Shown here: positions 1-9,163 of the stretch, piece after piece | How the letters are laid out: the number at the start of each line of letters is the position of its first letter | Numbering within the stretch: position 1 is the first letter of the stretch | Assembly (NCBI RefSeq): GCF_015711015.1 | Contig: NZ_CP064653.1 | Location: 1,054,001-1,118,000, forward strand | DNA from: Methylomonas sp. LL1 | Lineage (GTDB): Bacteria; Pseudomonadota; Gammaproteobacteria; Methylococcales; Methylomonadaceae | DNA length: 64,000 nt | Direction: 5' to 3' | Notes under the pieces: generated by a model | Database searches by the model: none | The model's input: only the letters and a program-made list of their open reading frames with translations | What the model was told of the DNA's origin: nothing | Translations under genes and position numbers: made by a program

Positions 1-44
1 ATCATCTTTTAAGAAGCGGCATAACTACCGTCCGGCAAGCGAGT

Positions 45-1511
45 TTATTCGACTTTTTGTGTCAAATTGTGATCGTCATAGCAAGCCCTTTGTTTTTCGG
101 CTGCAAAACTTTGCAGTTGCGCCAACAATTCATAATTGACATCTGTCCGGTTTTGTAAGGCCAGCAGCGTTTCATTGAACCAAGTCAAGTTGCCGCTACC
201 CTCCGGATTTAACCATCGGTTTCGGCAAAATGCCTGCCATTCATGTAGTTCTTCCGCAGTCAATGTGTCGGAATAATTTCTGCCTCGGTAACGAAACAGC
301 ATCTCGGGCAGGCGGGCATCGTCAAAATCGGCGGGAAAACTTGCCAACTTGGCCGGAGGCGTTTGCCTGATTTTTTGCATGGCGACTTTGTCCTTGTTGC
401 TGAAAAAGCCTCCGCTATAAATCATCAAGTCAGGGTCGGCGGGAGTGTAGGCATAGGCACGGGTAAATACTTTCGCCAGTTTTTGTTCCAGCGCAGCCCC
501 GGCGGCGACTTTGATCCGTTCCAAGTGAACTTGGCATTGCGCGATGTCCAATTCCAGCCGTTGTTCGTCGTTTGGGCGGACGACCGATAAAGGTGCCAGA
601 ACTGGGCTTTTGTTGATATGCACGGTTTTCAACGCAATGCGCTCAGCGCCTTCGGCTAAATCATCATTGGCAACAAACACCCGCTGCTGAATCTCCGTAT
701 CGGATAACTCCAGTAAGGCGGAAGGATCGGCGGACAAGTCATAAACGATGACTTCATTGCTGTTTTTAGGATGCATACAAATCGGCACGACGATAGCCAG
801 GCAATTTTTTCGAGCTGGAAAGCGCCCGGATACATGCAGCAACGGCGTAAAACTACCCAATTGCAGTAATTTCAATACCGCCTGTTTATGCCGGTTGGCA
901 TATAGATAGTCGTAAAGTTTGGGTTGGCGTTGTTTAATCAAGCGGGCTAGGGCGATAGTGGCGTATACATCGGACAGGGCATCATGAGCGGCTTGATGCG
1001 CTATATCATTGGCGTGCGTGAGCTGTTCCAAGCGAAAGCTGGCCACGCCTTCGTCAGTCATCGGCCAGATGATGCCATCGGGACGCAAGGCACGGGCGGC
1101 GCGGGCGACGTCGATCAAATCCCAGCGCGAATTGTCGTTTTGCCATTCGCGGGCATAAGGGTCGTAAAAATTGCGATAGAGCAGGTTACGGGTGACTTCG
1201 TCATCGAATCGAATACTGTTGTAACCGATGCCGCAGGTACCGGGTTGGGCCAGTTGCTCGTGGATGATGCCAATAAATTCGGCTTCACACAAACCTTTTT
1301 CAGTGGCCAGTTGCGGGGTGATGCCGGTGATCAGACAGGCTTCGGGGTGCGGCAGGTAATCATCGGCGGTTTTGCAATACATCATCAATGGCTCGCCGAT
1401 GATATTGAAATCCGTATCGGTGCGGATTCCGGCGAATTGACAGGCACGGTCACGTTGCGGGTCGGTGCCGAAGGTTTCGTAATCATGCCAGTAGAAAGTG
1501 GTTGTCGTCAT
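45..1511 (-). CDS. sbcB: Exodeoxyribonuclease I
   Basis: Single-strand-specific 3'-5' exonuclease acting in recombination and mismatch repair. The N-terminus carries the DEDD exonuclease signature (HDYETFG, D10 and E12 from the chosen start), followed by the RNase T-like fold and the ExoI C-terminal domain. The length of 488 residues is close to the 475 of E. coli ExoI. I chose the ATG at 1511 (protein begins MTTTTFYW) because it puts the catalytic motif at the usual distance from the N-terminus; an in-frame start at 1532 would add seven unlikely residues. It is a lone gene, divergent from the SRPBCC gene at 1640. Confidence 0.93.
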   Translation of the reverse strand: MTTTTFYWHDYETFGTDPQRDRACQFAGIRTDTDFNIIGEPLMMYCKTADDYLPHPEACLITGITPQLATEKGLCEAEFIGIIHEQLAQPGTCGIGYNSIRFDDEVTRNLLYRNFYDPYAREWQNDNSRWDLIDVARAARALRPDGIIWPMTDEGVASFRLEQLTHANDIAHQAAHDALSDVYATIALARLIKQRQPKLYDYLYANRHKQAVLKLLQLGSFTPLLHVSGRFPARKNCLAIVVPICMHPKNSNEVIVYDLSADPSALLELSDTEIQQRVFVANDDLAEGAERIALKTVHINKSPVLAPLSVVRPNDEQRLELDIAQCQVHLERIKVAAGAALEQKLAKVFTRAYAYTPADPDLMIYSGGFFSNKDKVAMQKIRQTPPAKLASFPADFDDARLPEMLFRYRGRNYSDTLTAEELHEWQAFCRNRWLNPEGSGNLTWFNETLLALQNRTDVNYELLAQLQSFAAEKQRACYDDHNLTQKVE

Positions 1512-1594
1512 GGTTTGAGCCGGAAAAATCATTGAAGGAACGGGAAATTTTCCGCAATTCAGTTTTTGCGGCTACCCGAGCGGGGAAATTATTT

Positions 1595-1600
1595 TATAAT
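1595..1600 (+). promoter_or_regulatory. Candidate -10 box for the SRPBCC gene
   Basis: A perfect TATAAT hexamer lies 39 bases upstream of the ATG at 1640. No convincing TTGACA-like -35 sits 16-18 bases further upstream, so an activator or another sigma factor may be involved. Confidence 0.4.
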
Positions 1601-1639
1601 TGCCAGTTCAATTTTATGTGACCACCATAGGAAAGTGTT

Positions 1640-2236
1640 ATGAAAAAAACCTCGCTACTCGCTTCGGCTGCTTTGCTGATGTTTACCGGCATGGTCAATG
1701 CCCACGGCCCGGTCAGAGCCAAAATGACTGCAACTATCACCATTGATGCGCCGGCGGCTAAAGTTTGGGAAGTCATTAAAGATTACGGTGACATGTCCTG
1801 GCACCCTAGCATCAAAAGCGTCAAAGGTGGCAGCAATGATAAAGGCGCTATCCGCACTCTGACCCTGGCCAATGGCGGCACCATCACCGAAGAGCTGAAA
1901 TCACATGATGACAGCAAAATGGCCTATAAATACAAAATCACCGAGATGAGTTCAACCGGTACCATCAAACATGCCGGTCAAGACGAAGAACTTCCGGTAT
2001 TGCCGGTGGGTAACTATGCCGCCGAGCTTTCAGTTGAAGACAAAGGTGGTAAAGCCGAAGTCGAATGGGTTGCGACTTACTACCGCGCCTACGTCAACAA
2101 CAATCCGCCAGCGGAATTGAACGAGGAAGCGGCCGACAAAGCGGTAACCAATGTGTTAACCACCGGTCTGGAAGCCTTGGCTAAAAAGGTCAACCCCAGC
2201 GCCAAAGCCGACGTTAAAATCGACATCAAACGTTAA
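1640..2236 (+). CDS. Exported SRPBCC (MxaD-like) protein
   Basis: Predicted periplasmic START/Bet v 1-fold protein of 198 residues. The N-terminus (MKKTSLLASAALLMFTGMVNA, cleavage about residue 21) is a typical Sec signal. The rest matches the polyketide cyclase/SRPBCC pattern, with an AP-A-xVWEVIKDYGD segment near residue 40 and a Trp-His pair shortly after it. This family includes MxaD, a periplasmic protein of methylotroph methanol-oxidation clusters; that link is by similarity only. AGGAAAG forms a good ribosome site. The next gene, a beta-propeller, follows about 60 bases downstream and is probably co-transcribed. An equivalent role in methanol oxidation is inference. Confidence 0.8.
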   Translation: MKKTSLLASAALLMFTGMVNAHGPVRAKMTATITIDAPAAKVWEVIKDYGDMSWHPSIKSVKGGSNDKGAIRTLTLANGGTITEELKSHDDSKMAYKYKITEMSSTGTIKHAGQDEELPVLPVGNYAAELSVEDKGGKAEVEWVATYYRAYVNNNPPAELNEEAADKAVTNVLTTGLEALAKKVNPSAKADVKIDIKR

Positions 2237-2295
2237 GCTTGTTTTACGGTTTCCATCGTCCGGTGGAAACCGCCTTCCTCTGCCCTCGAGTGACC

Positions 2296-3246
2296 ATGCC
2301 TAAAAAATCGATTGCTGTTGTCGCGTTTCTATCGGCTTGTGCGACTATCGCCAGTGCTCAGCCCCATGCTTTTATCACTAATCAGCTAGACAATAGCGTT
2401 TCGGTGATCGATGCCGACCGGCAACAAGTCATCGATACGATTAAGGTTGCCGGAAAGCCGGCCGGCGTGGCGGTCAATCCGGCAAAAAAACAGGTTTACA
2501 TCAGCACGCCGGAAGGCGGTGGTTTTGCGGTGATGGATGGCGAGTCATTCAAAGTCCAAACAACCGTCAAGGTGGGTGGGGCTTCGTTGGGCATCGCCGT
2601 GGATAAGGCCGGCGAGCAGGTGTTTGTTGCCGATTGGTACGAAAATTCGGTCGCCGTATTCGATACCAAGAATTTTGAAAAAATCTCGTTGATCACGGTT
2701 GGAAAATCGCCATCCGGCATGACCGTCAGCCCGGATAACAAATGGTTGTATGTGGCTAACCGGGTCGATGACTCTATTTCCCAAATCGACTTAAAAAAAC
2801 TGGCGATCAGAAACACCACCAAAGTCGGCGCGCATCCGTTCGGTATCGTGGTGGATAGCAAGGGCAAGCGGCTTTACAGCGCCAACGTCGAAAGCAATGA
2901 TGTTACCGTGCTGGACACGCGCCGAATGAAGCGCGTGGCTACCGTCAAAGTCGGCGCGCGGCCCTATGCGGTGGCATTGGCGATGAACGATAGTTTGTTG
3001 TTCGTTACCAATCAGGATGATAGTTCGGTATCGGCCATCGATACGGCCACCTTAAAAACCGTTGCGGTGATCGAAGTCGGCGACAAACCGGAAGGCATCA
3101 GCACCCATCCCAATGGCCAATTTGTCTATGTCGCCAACTGGTTTGACAACAATGTCTCGGTGATCGACGCCAAAACCCTGCAAGTGGTGAATACCATTAA
3201 TACAGGGGAGGGCAGTCGCGCCTTCGGCGAGTTTATCAGCCCGTAA
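2296..3246 (+). CDS. Periplasmic YVTN-type beta-propeller protein
   Basis: Secreted seven-bladed-propeller protein of 316 residues with repeats of the form VSVIDxxxxxVxxTIxVGxxPxGIAVxPxxxxxYVAN, about one per 42 residues. The signal peptide (MPKKSIAVVAFLSACATIASA) supports the ATG at 2296 rather than the TTG at 2239, which would place 19 residues ahead of the signal. Proteins of this kind occur beside PQQ-dependent alcohol dehydrogenases and cytochromes c, but most have no assigned reaction. No heme-binding CxxCH is visible. Pairing with the preceding MxaD-like gene suggests a shared periplasmic job. Confidence 0.85.
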   Translation: MPKKSIAVVAFLSACATIASAQPHAFITNQLDNSVSVIDADRQQVIDTIKVAGKPAGVAVNPAKKQVYISTPEGGGFAVMDGESFKVQTTVKVGGASLGIAVDKAGEQVFVADWYENSVAVFDTKNFEKISLITVGKSPSGMTVSPDNKWLYVANRVDDSISQIDLKKLAIRNTTKVGAHPFGIVVDSKGKRLYSANVESNDVTVLDTRRMKRVATVKVGARPYAVALAMNDSLLFVTNQDDSSVSAIDTATLKTVAVIEVGDKPEGISTHPNGQFVYVANWFDNNVSVIDAKTLQVVNTINTGEGSRAFGEFISP

Positions 3247-3295
3247 CAGCGCTTGTGGTACACTGCGCGCCGTTTTAACCAATCTTGAGAACACT

Positions 3296-3583
3296 ATGGC
3301 AGAAACCGTTGAAGAATTAACCATCCGCTACGAGGATGGCGGCATCGAAACCGTCAAGGAACTGGACAAAAAAGTATTGAGCAAGGGCGCATGGGCCACG
3401 GTAATCTACCGCTATCAGGACTGGGAGCCTAGCAAGGAACAATATAGCCAGGATAGATTCAGCATTCGCCGCTACCAAAAACGCAACGGCGAATATCAGC
3501 AAAAGTCTAAATTCAATATTTCCAGCGAGAAGCAAGCGCTGGAACTGATCGAAGCCTTACAGGGTTGGCTGGCCGAAAAATAA
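3296..3583 (+). CDS. Small conserved hypothetical protein
   Basis: A 95-residue soluble, highly charged protein without signal or membrane segment. The central part is rich in alternating beta-type residues (WATVIYRYQDW, RFSIRRYQKRNGEY) and ends in a predicted amphipathic helix (EKQALELIEALQGWL). The general look recalls PC4/p15-type single-strand nucleic-acid-binding proteins, but I cannot assign it. It starts 49 bases after the beta-propeller gene on the same strand and converges on feoC. Confidence 0.7.
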   Translation: MAETVEELTIRYEDGGIETVKELDKKVLSKGAWATVIYRYQDWEPSKEQYSQDRFSIRRYQKRNGEYQQKSKFNISSEKQALELIEALQGWLAEK

Positions 3584-3592
3584 ATATTTTAG

Positions 3593-3625
3593 ACGGGGCG
3601 GGCCTAAAACGCCGGCTTGCCCCGT
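3593..3625. terminator. Convergent stem-loop
   Basis: A 7-bp stem (ACGGGGC pairing with GCCCCGT) lies between the stop of the small gene at 3583 and the stop of feoC at 3627. T-tracts on both sides are weak, so it may be an imperfect bidirectional terminator. Confidence 0.45.
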
Positions 3626-3626
3626 A

Positions 3627-3848
3627 TCAATCTATCCATTCATAAATTTCGGTTAAAAGCGGATCGCATTTACAACAGCTGGTGCCGCAACTAGTTCCCG
3701 CCGGCGACAAGCGCACCTTGCCCTTGCTGATCCATTTCGCCAACATGCCGCGTAGCGCGTTGGCATCGACATGAAAATGCAACACCAAATCGTTCAACGT
3801 GACTCGATGTTTGTCTTGCAGATAATTACGTAAGTCCGACAATATCAT
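3627..3848 (-). CDS. feoC: FeoC-like regulator of ferrous iron transport
   Basis: A 73-residue winged-helix protein of the FeoC family, thought to control FeoB stability or activity in the cytoplasm. It has the expected N-terminal helix-turn-helix (ILSDLRNYL, TLNDLVLHF, ALRGMLAKW) and a C-terminal cysteine cluster (SCGTSCCKC) of the type that can hold an iron-sulfur cluster. The ATG at 3848 overlaps the feoB stop as ATGA, so translation is probably coupled. A longer in-frame reading up to 3935 lies wholly inside feoB and was not used. Confidence 0.85.
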   Translation of the reverse strand: MILSDLRNYLQDKHRVTLNDLVLHFHVDANALRGMLAKWISKGKVRLSPAGTSCGTSCCKCDPLLTEIYEWID

Positions 3849-6154
3849 GACAAGACTCCTGACTGTTGGCGGGAACCGTAAAAGCGCAGCAGCGACAGAA
3901 CCGCTACAAATAACAAAATTAACAAGCCAAACCAAAAACCGGCCGTGGCGGGATGCGCGTTAAAGGTCATGCCTTGATAGAACAGGGTAGCGGTCATGTA
4001 GGCGACGAAGGTTGTCCAGCACACCACAAATAAGGCCCAGCCGGCGCTGGTTTCCTTGTAGATGGCCGCGGTAGCCGCAACACATGGCGCATAAAGCAAG
4101 ATGAACAACAAGTAGGCGAATGCGCCGACTTGGCCATCAAACTGATTTTGCATCACAGCAAAGGTGGCGACTTTGACTTCCTGTTGTTCGGCCGCCGCCG
4201 CTACATCGTCGACATCGGCGATGCCTAGGCCCAGAGGGTCCAATAATTTGTCGGCGATGGCGGCCAGGTTATCGGGAACGGTTTGGCAGGCCGCCAGTAA
4301 GGCTTGCGATAAATTGAATGCTTCGTCTTCCTGAGTGCCGGCATCGGCAGCCATCTGGCTATATAACGCATCCAATGTGCCGACCACGGCTTCCTTGGCT
4401 AAAACCCCGGTAAAAATACCGACGGTGGCCGGCCAGTTGTCTTCGCTGATGCCCATGGGTTGGAATACAGGCGTCAACAAACGGCCAATCTGGCTCAACA
4501 CCGATTGTTCGCTGTTTTCGCGGCCGAAACTACCGTCCATACCCAGCGAATTGAGGATATTCAGCACCAGCACCATCGGCACGATCAATTTGCCGGCATT
4601 AAAGATAAAGGTCTTCAGCCTTTCCCAGGTTTTGATGTAAATGCCGCGTAGGGTAGGCAGGTGGTAAGTGGGTAGCTCCATCAGGAACGGGGTTGGTTCG
4701 CCTTGCAGCAAGGTATGGCGCATGATCAATCCGGTGAATACCGCTACCAGGATACCGAACAGATATAAACCGAATACCAGATTTTGGCCGCCCACCGGAA
4801 AAAACGCCGCCGCAAACAAGGCATAAACCGGCAGGCGGGCACCGCAGGACATAAACGGGTTCATCAGATTGGTCAGAACCCGGTCGCGCTGATTATCCAG
4901 AGTACGGGTGGCAATGATGGCCGGCACATTGCAGCCAAAACCGACGATCATCGGTACGAAGGATTTGCCCGGCAGGCCAATCACGCACATAAATCTATCC
5001 ATCACGAAAGCGGCTCTGGACATGTAGCCGGAGTCTTCCAGCATCGACAAAAAAATAAACAAAAAACCTACGATCGGAATAAAGGTGGCGACCACCTGAA
5101 TCCCGCCGCCGATGCCATTGCTGATCAACACCACCAGCCAATCCGGCCAGTTTAGAGAAGTGAGTAGGGCGCTCATGCCATCCACCAACAAGGCGCCGAC
5201 CGCCTGATCGAAGAAATCGACGAAGGCGCTGCCGATATTAATGGTGAACATGAACATGGCATACATCACCAGTAAAAACACCGGTATGCCTAAGAAACGG
5301 TTTAACACCACCGCATCGATCTTTTCGGTGGTATGGCGGGAAACTTCATTCAGCTTACAAACACAAGCTTGTACCAATTGATTGACCAAACCATAGCGAG
5401 CGTCGGCGGCTAAAATATCGATTTCATCGTCGGTTTCGGTTTCGATGGCTTCGCGCAAGGCTTGCGCAACGGCTTCAAATTTGGGGCCGGCCAGTTGCTT
5501 GGCCAGCGTGTCGTTTTCCAATAGCCGCAGTGCCAACCAGCGCAAATCGCATTGATCCTTATAAACCGTAAGTTGGGGTTCCAGGGCGGAAACCGCATTT
5601 TCGATAGCCGGATGATAGCTAACCGTTAGCGAGGGAACGGCGGGATGAGTACAAGCGTGGTTGATGGTTTCGCGTAAATCGTTGATGCCTTGTCCGGTTG
5701 CGGCGATCACCGAGACTACCGGGCAAGCCAGTTGCTTGGAAAGTTCGGCAAGATCGATTTTGATGCCGCGTTTTTTCACCGCATCCATCATATTCAACAC
5801 GACGATCATCGGCACTCGCATCTCAATCAACTGCGAGGTCAGGTATAAATTGCGCTCGATATTGGAGGCGTCGATGATGTTGATGATCAGATCGGCTTTA
5901 CGCGATGCCACGTAATCGCGCGCGACTTTTTCATCCAGGGAAACGCTGTCGTCGTCGGCTTCCAGTGAATAGGTGCCGGGCAAATCGACTACGGTGATGC
6001 GTTTGTCTTGAAATTGATATTCGCCGGTCTTTTTTTCGACGGTTACACCGGGCCAATTGCCGACATGTTGCCGTGAACCGGTTAAGGCATTAAATAGCGT
6101 GGTTTTACCGCAATTGGGATTGCCTACCACGCCTACGGTTAAATCGATACTCAT
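3845..6154 (-). CDS. feoB: Ferrous iron transporter FeoB
   Basis: Inner-membrane Fe(II) uptake protein of 769 residues. The cytoplasmic N-terminal G domain shows G1 (GNPNCGKTT, residues 11-19), G3 (DLPGTYSL) and a G4-like NMMD. It is followed by the helical GDI-like region and a C-terminal membrane domain with the Gate repeats. Length is normal for the family. The start overlaps the feoA stop as ATGA. Confidence 0.96.
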   Translation of the reverse strand: MSIDLTVGVVGNPNCGKTTLFNALTGSRQHVGNWPGVTVEKKTGEYQFQDKRITVVDLPGTYSLEADDDSVSLDEKVARDYVASRKADLIINIIDASNIERNLYLTSQLIEMRVPMIVVLNMMDAVKKRGIKIDLAELSKQLACPVVSVIAATGQGINDLRETINHACTHPAVPSLTVSYHPAIENAVSALEPQLTVYKDQCDLRWLALRLLENDTLAKQLAGPKFEAVAQALREAIETETDDEIDILAADARYGLVNQLVQACVCKLNEVSRHTTEKIDAVVLNRFLGIPVFLLVMYAMFMFTINIGSAFVDFFDQAVGALLVDGMSALLTSLNWPDWLVVLISNGIGGGIQVVATFIPIVGFLFIFLSMLEDSGYMSRAAFVMDRFMCVIGLPGKSFVPMIVGFGCNVPAIIATRTLDNQRDRVLTNLMNPFMSCGARLPVYALFAAAFFPVGGQNLVFGLYLFGILVAVFTGLIMRHTLLQGEPTPFLMELPTYHLPTLRGIYIKTWERLKTFIFNAGKLIVPMVLVLNILNSLGMDGSFGRENSEQSVLSQIGRLLTPVFQPMGISEDNWPATVGIFTGVLAKEAVVGTLDALYSQMAADAGTQEDEAFNLSQALLAACQTVPDNLAAIADKLLDPLGLGIADVDDVAAAAEQQEVKVATFAVMQNQFDGQVGAFAYLLFILLYAPCVAATAAIYKETSAGWALFVVCWTTFVAYMTATLFYQGMTFNAHPATAGFWFGLLILLFVAVLSLLRFYGSRQQSGVLS

Positions 6155-6384
6155 AGTTTCTCGATCATTAAAACCGAGGCTTCGTTTTTGCGTAGGGATA
6201 ACGAAAATCCGCGTAGCTTGATCTCGACCGGATCGCCCATCGGCGCGAAGCGAGTAATGGTAAATTCGGTTCCGGGCGTTAAGCCCATCGCCAGCAGTTT
6301 TTTGCGGTAAGCGCCGCCGGCTTGGTCAAAACCCACGATACGACCAGAGTCGCCGGTCGCCAGCATCTTTAAAGAAGTCATCAT
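6151..6384 (-). CDS. feoA: Ferrous iron transport protein FeoA
   Basis: A 77-residue cytoplasmic SH3-like protein that supports FeoB. Visible family features are the GLTPGTEF turn, the PMGDPVEIKLRGFSLSLR strand pair and a hydrophobic C-terminus. It is the first gene of feoABC, with an AGGCGG ribosome site and a candidate Fur box about 27 bases upstream of the start. Confidence 0.93.
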   Translation of the reverse strand: MMTSLKMLATGDSGRIVGFDQAGGAYRKKLLAMGLTPGTEFTITRFAPMGDPVEIKLRGFSLSLRKNEASVLMIEKL

Positions 6385-6410
6385 ATGCCGCCTGTAGCCA
6401 AAAGGTAATT

Positions 6411-6429
6411 AATAATGGTTCTCATTAAT
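6411..6429 (-). promoter_or_regulatory. Candidate Fur box upstream of feoABC
   Basis: The 19-bp stretch AATAATGGTTCTCATTAAT matches the classical Fur consensus at 13 of 19 positions by eye, with the two ATAATG/CATTA arms intact. It lies immediately upstream of feoA, as expected for iron repression. Confidence 0.6.
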
Positions 6430-6671
6430 GGCCAATATAGCACATCAGCAAAAATCGATATAAAAATTTGCATGATTTAACGCAAATTATTCGTTATTGG
6501 CATCATGTATTGGTTTAGCGCGCCTTAATGTCCTACGAGTAGGCGGGAGGTCGGTTTTGAGCCGAGTGAGATTAAAGGCTACAAGATGCGCACCGGCAAT
6601 TTCAATGCAAAGCCGGCAGGTCGAGGGCTACCAGCAACCACCAATTATGAGGGCCTGCCATCCCTGTTGCA

Positions 6672-8471
6672 CTACTCCATTGCTTCAATTTTTTTAAGCA
6701 GTTGTTTGTATTCCGTCGATTGCCAAGCAGCATAATTCATGTTTTTGAATAGTCCGGTTAGCCGGGTGAAATAGTCCCTGGCCTGGCTCTGGTCGCTGAA
6801 CTGGTATTGGCGGCCCATGATTTTTATGATCAACATGAAAGTTTCTTTTTGGCGTTCCAGCGGTACGGAAACGTCTACGTTATCGAATGCATCCTGTTGC
6901 AGATACACCATGTCGACAAAGGTGGCTTGCTGGTAGATTAAAAAATCTTCCATGGTCACGCCTTCTTCGCCGGCTACTTGGATCATTTCGTAAACACTGT
7001 TGCCATGAGCCAGCAGTTCCAAAACCCGCTGAACCTGTTCCGTCCAGTCGGGTGCCAGTTCACGCTGATACCAAGGTTTCAATTGTTCCAGATAGCGCGA
7101 CCAGGACAACAAGGGGTCAACCGCCGGATAAAAGCGTTTGTAGGCACGATCGGCGCTGAGACCCAGAAAGGTTTTTACGGTACTCAAGGTAGATTGGGTA
7201 ACCGGCTCTTCGAAATTACCGCCGGCCGGCGATACCGTGCCTATCATGGTTAAACTGCCGGTAACGCCATCGCGGCTCAGGGTCACGCCGGCGCGTTCGT
7301 AAATATTTTTGATCGACGAGTCCAGATAGGCTGGAAAAGCTTCTTCTCCCGGAATCTCCTCAAGCCGCCCCGAAGTTTCCCGCATCGCTTGCGCCCAGCG
7401 CGAAGTGGAATCAGCCAGTAGCAACACGTTCAGCCCCATTTGCCGGTAGTATTCGCCCAGGGTAATACCGGTATAAATCGAGGCCTCGCGCGCGGCCACC
7501 GGCATTGACGACGTATTACAAATGATGATGGTACGATCCATTAACGAACCGCCTGTTTTGGGATCGGTCATCAATGGAAATTCGCTAATGGTTTCCACTA
7601 CCTCGCCAGCCCGCTCGCCGCAAGCCACCACGATCACTACGTCGACTTCCGAGTTTCGGGCAATCAGACTTTGCAACACGGTTTTGCCCGCCCCGAACGG
7701 CCCCGGTATACAACCGGTACCGCCACGGGCAATCGGAAAGAAAGTGTCGACCAGGCGTAAATGAGTCACCAAGGGTTCGCCGGGGTACTGACGTTCAATC
7801 AGATTGTTGCGCAATAACTGTTGAGTCAACGGATTGCGCACCGGCCAGCGTTGTTTCAAGGTAATGACTTGTTCCTTGCCGTTGTCGAGGCGGATTTTGG
7901 CCACCGGTTCGTCAACCGTAACGTTACCTTCCTGGATCCAAATGACTTCGACGCTGCCTTTAATATCGAAAGGCACCATGATCTTATGTTTGAAGCGGCG
8001 CTCTTGAACGCTACCGATAGACGAGCCTGCATACAATTTGGTCCCTAGCTGCACGCAGGGAGTAAACGCCCATTTACAGTTGTGGTCCAACGCATGCAAA
8101 GCTACCCCGCGCGGTAGGAAAAAACCGAATTGGGTCGCCAACAAGTCCAGCGGATTTTGCAAGCCGTCGAATACCTGGCCCAATAAGCCGGGGCCGAGTT
8201 CCACCGACAGCAATTCGCCGCTTTGTTCCACCGGATCGCCGACTCCGACACCCTGGGTGCTTTCATAAACCTGAGCATCGGCCCGATTGCCATATATGCG
8301 CAACACCTCGGCTTTTAGACGCTCCTGGTGTTTCGCTTCGCTCCGGCTGGGTAGGATATAGACCACTTCGTTTTTGGTCAGTGGGGTGTCGCCTATTGAT
8401 TCGAGCGAGATGATGTCGTCCTGCACGGCGATCACGCGTGCCGTGGGGGCTGCTAAGTGTTGTTGGTTCAT
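6672..8471 (-). CDS. V/A-type ATPase catalytic subunit A
   Basis: Catalytic nucleotide-binding subunit of a rotary V/A-type ATPase, 599 residues. The Walker A motif GPFGAGKT is at residues 257-264; the non-homologous bulge region typical of A subunits precedes it, and a DSTSRWAQAMRE segment follows. This protein is the last gene of its operon. Its ATG overlaps the stop of the DUF2764 gene as ATGA. It is an A rather than an F-type beta subunit because of its length and the bulge insert. Confidence 0.94.
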   Translation of the reverse strand: MNQQHLAAPTARVIAVQDDIISLESIGDTPLTKNEVVYILPSRSEAKHQERLKAEVLRIYGNRADAQVYESTQGVGVGDPVEQSGELLSVELGPGLLGQVFDGLQNPLDLLATQFGFFLPRGVALHALDHNCKWAFTPCVQLGTKLYAGSSIGSVQERRFKHKIMVPFDIKGSVEVIWIQEGNVTVDEPVAKIRLDNGKEQVITLKQRWPVRNPLTQQLLRNNLIERQYPGEPLVTHLRLVDTFFPIARGGTGCIPGPFGAGKTVLQSLIARNSEVDVVIVVACGERAGEVVETISEFPLMTDPKTGGSLMDRTIIICNTSSMPVAAREASIYTGITLGEYYRQMGLNVLLLADSTSRWAQAMRETSGRLEEIPGEEAFPAYLDSSIKNIYERAGVTLSRDGVTGSLTMIGTVSPAGGNFEEPVTQSTLSTVKTFLGLSADRAYKRFYPAVDPLLSWSRYLEQLKPWYQRELAPDWTEQVQRVLELLAHGNSVYEMIQVAGEEGVTMEDFLIYQQATFVDMVYLQQDAFDNVDVSVPLERQKETFMLIIKIMGRQYQFSDQSQARDYFTRLTGLFKNMNYAAWQSTEYKQLLKKIEAME

Positions 8472-9163
8472 GATCTTCCTTCGGACTCCAGCGAAACATC
8501 GGCCATTCCGGCGCTGATTAATTCATTAAATCGTAACAAGGCTCTATCCCCATCATAACTGACCCAGCGATTGATCAAATACCAGCGCAGCACATAAAGC
8601 ACCACGGCCGGAAAATCGAAATAATGGCCGTTACTCAATCGGGCGTAATATTTCCAATTTAGATCCAGCATCAGTTTATCCAATTCCAGGGTTTTATTTG
8701 CCGATATAAGCTGTTGAGCCTGATTGATCCACGGCAACGTTTGCCCCATACCGAAATCGGCTTTCCGCCAGTTGCGGCGGATATACTGAATTTTGTCACC
8801 AAAGCCATAAAATGGCTGGTTCGCCGCTAGGGATTCACCGGCATGCCGGCGTCTCAATGCGGTCAAGATGGTTCTCAGCTCCAATCGCCACAATACTAGC
8901 GAACGCAGGAAGTCATCGCGAATCAACTCCAAATCGGCCAGACCATTTTTTACGATGCTGGCGTCGTCCCATTCATGCATTTTTGACCAATGTAATAAGG
9001 CTTCGATGCGGGCAAGATCAGCGGCATCCTCGGGGCTAAGTAAAACCAAGCGTTTATCCAGTTGAATCCTGGATATAGGTAAAATTTTGGTATAAAACAA
9101 ATCGGCCGGCTGTAGCGGCAAGCTGGTAAGCAACAGTGTGTATTTGAACCGTTGGTTAATCAC
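8468..9163 (-). CDS. DUF2764 protein, V-type ATPase-associated
   Basis: A 231-residue protein resembling the DUF2764 family found between subunits E and A in V-type ATPase operons of Bacteroidetes and Spirochaetes. It starts with a beta-rich segment containing LTSLP and is otherwise mostly helical, with many Arg/Trp/Leu (LRTILTALRRRHAG, LDLNWKYYARL). The family is believed to replace subunit C as the connector between rotor and motor; this is inference. ATGA overlaps link it to E upstream and A downstream. Confidence 0.8.
   Translation of the reverse strand: MINQRFKYTLLLTSLPLQPADLFYTKILPISRIQLDKRLVLLSPEDAADLARIEALLHWSKMHEWDDASIVKNGLADLELIRDDFLRSLVLWRLELRTILTALRRRHAGESLAANQPFYGFGDKIQYIRRNWRKADFGMGQTLPWINQAQQLISANKTLELDKLMLDLNWKYYARLSNGHYFDFPAVVLYVLRWYLINRWVSYDGDRALLRFNELISAGMADVSLESEGRS

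Noticed and set aside
984-1535. A 183-residue plus-strand frame opposite sbcB
   Set aside because: Antisense to a clear ExoI gene, with no ribosome site or recognisable family.
6430-6671. Possible small gene or RNA between feoA and the ATPase operon
   Set aside because: Only weak short frames and poor hairpins are seen; nothing I can support.
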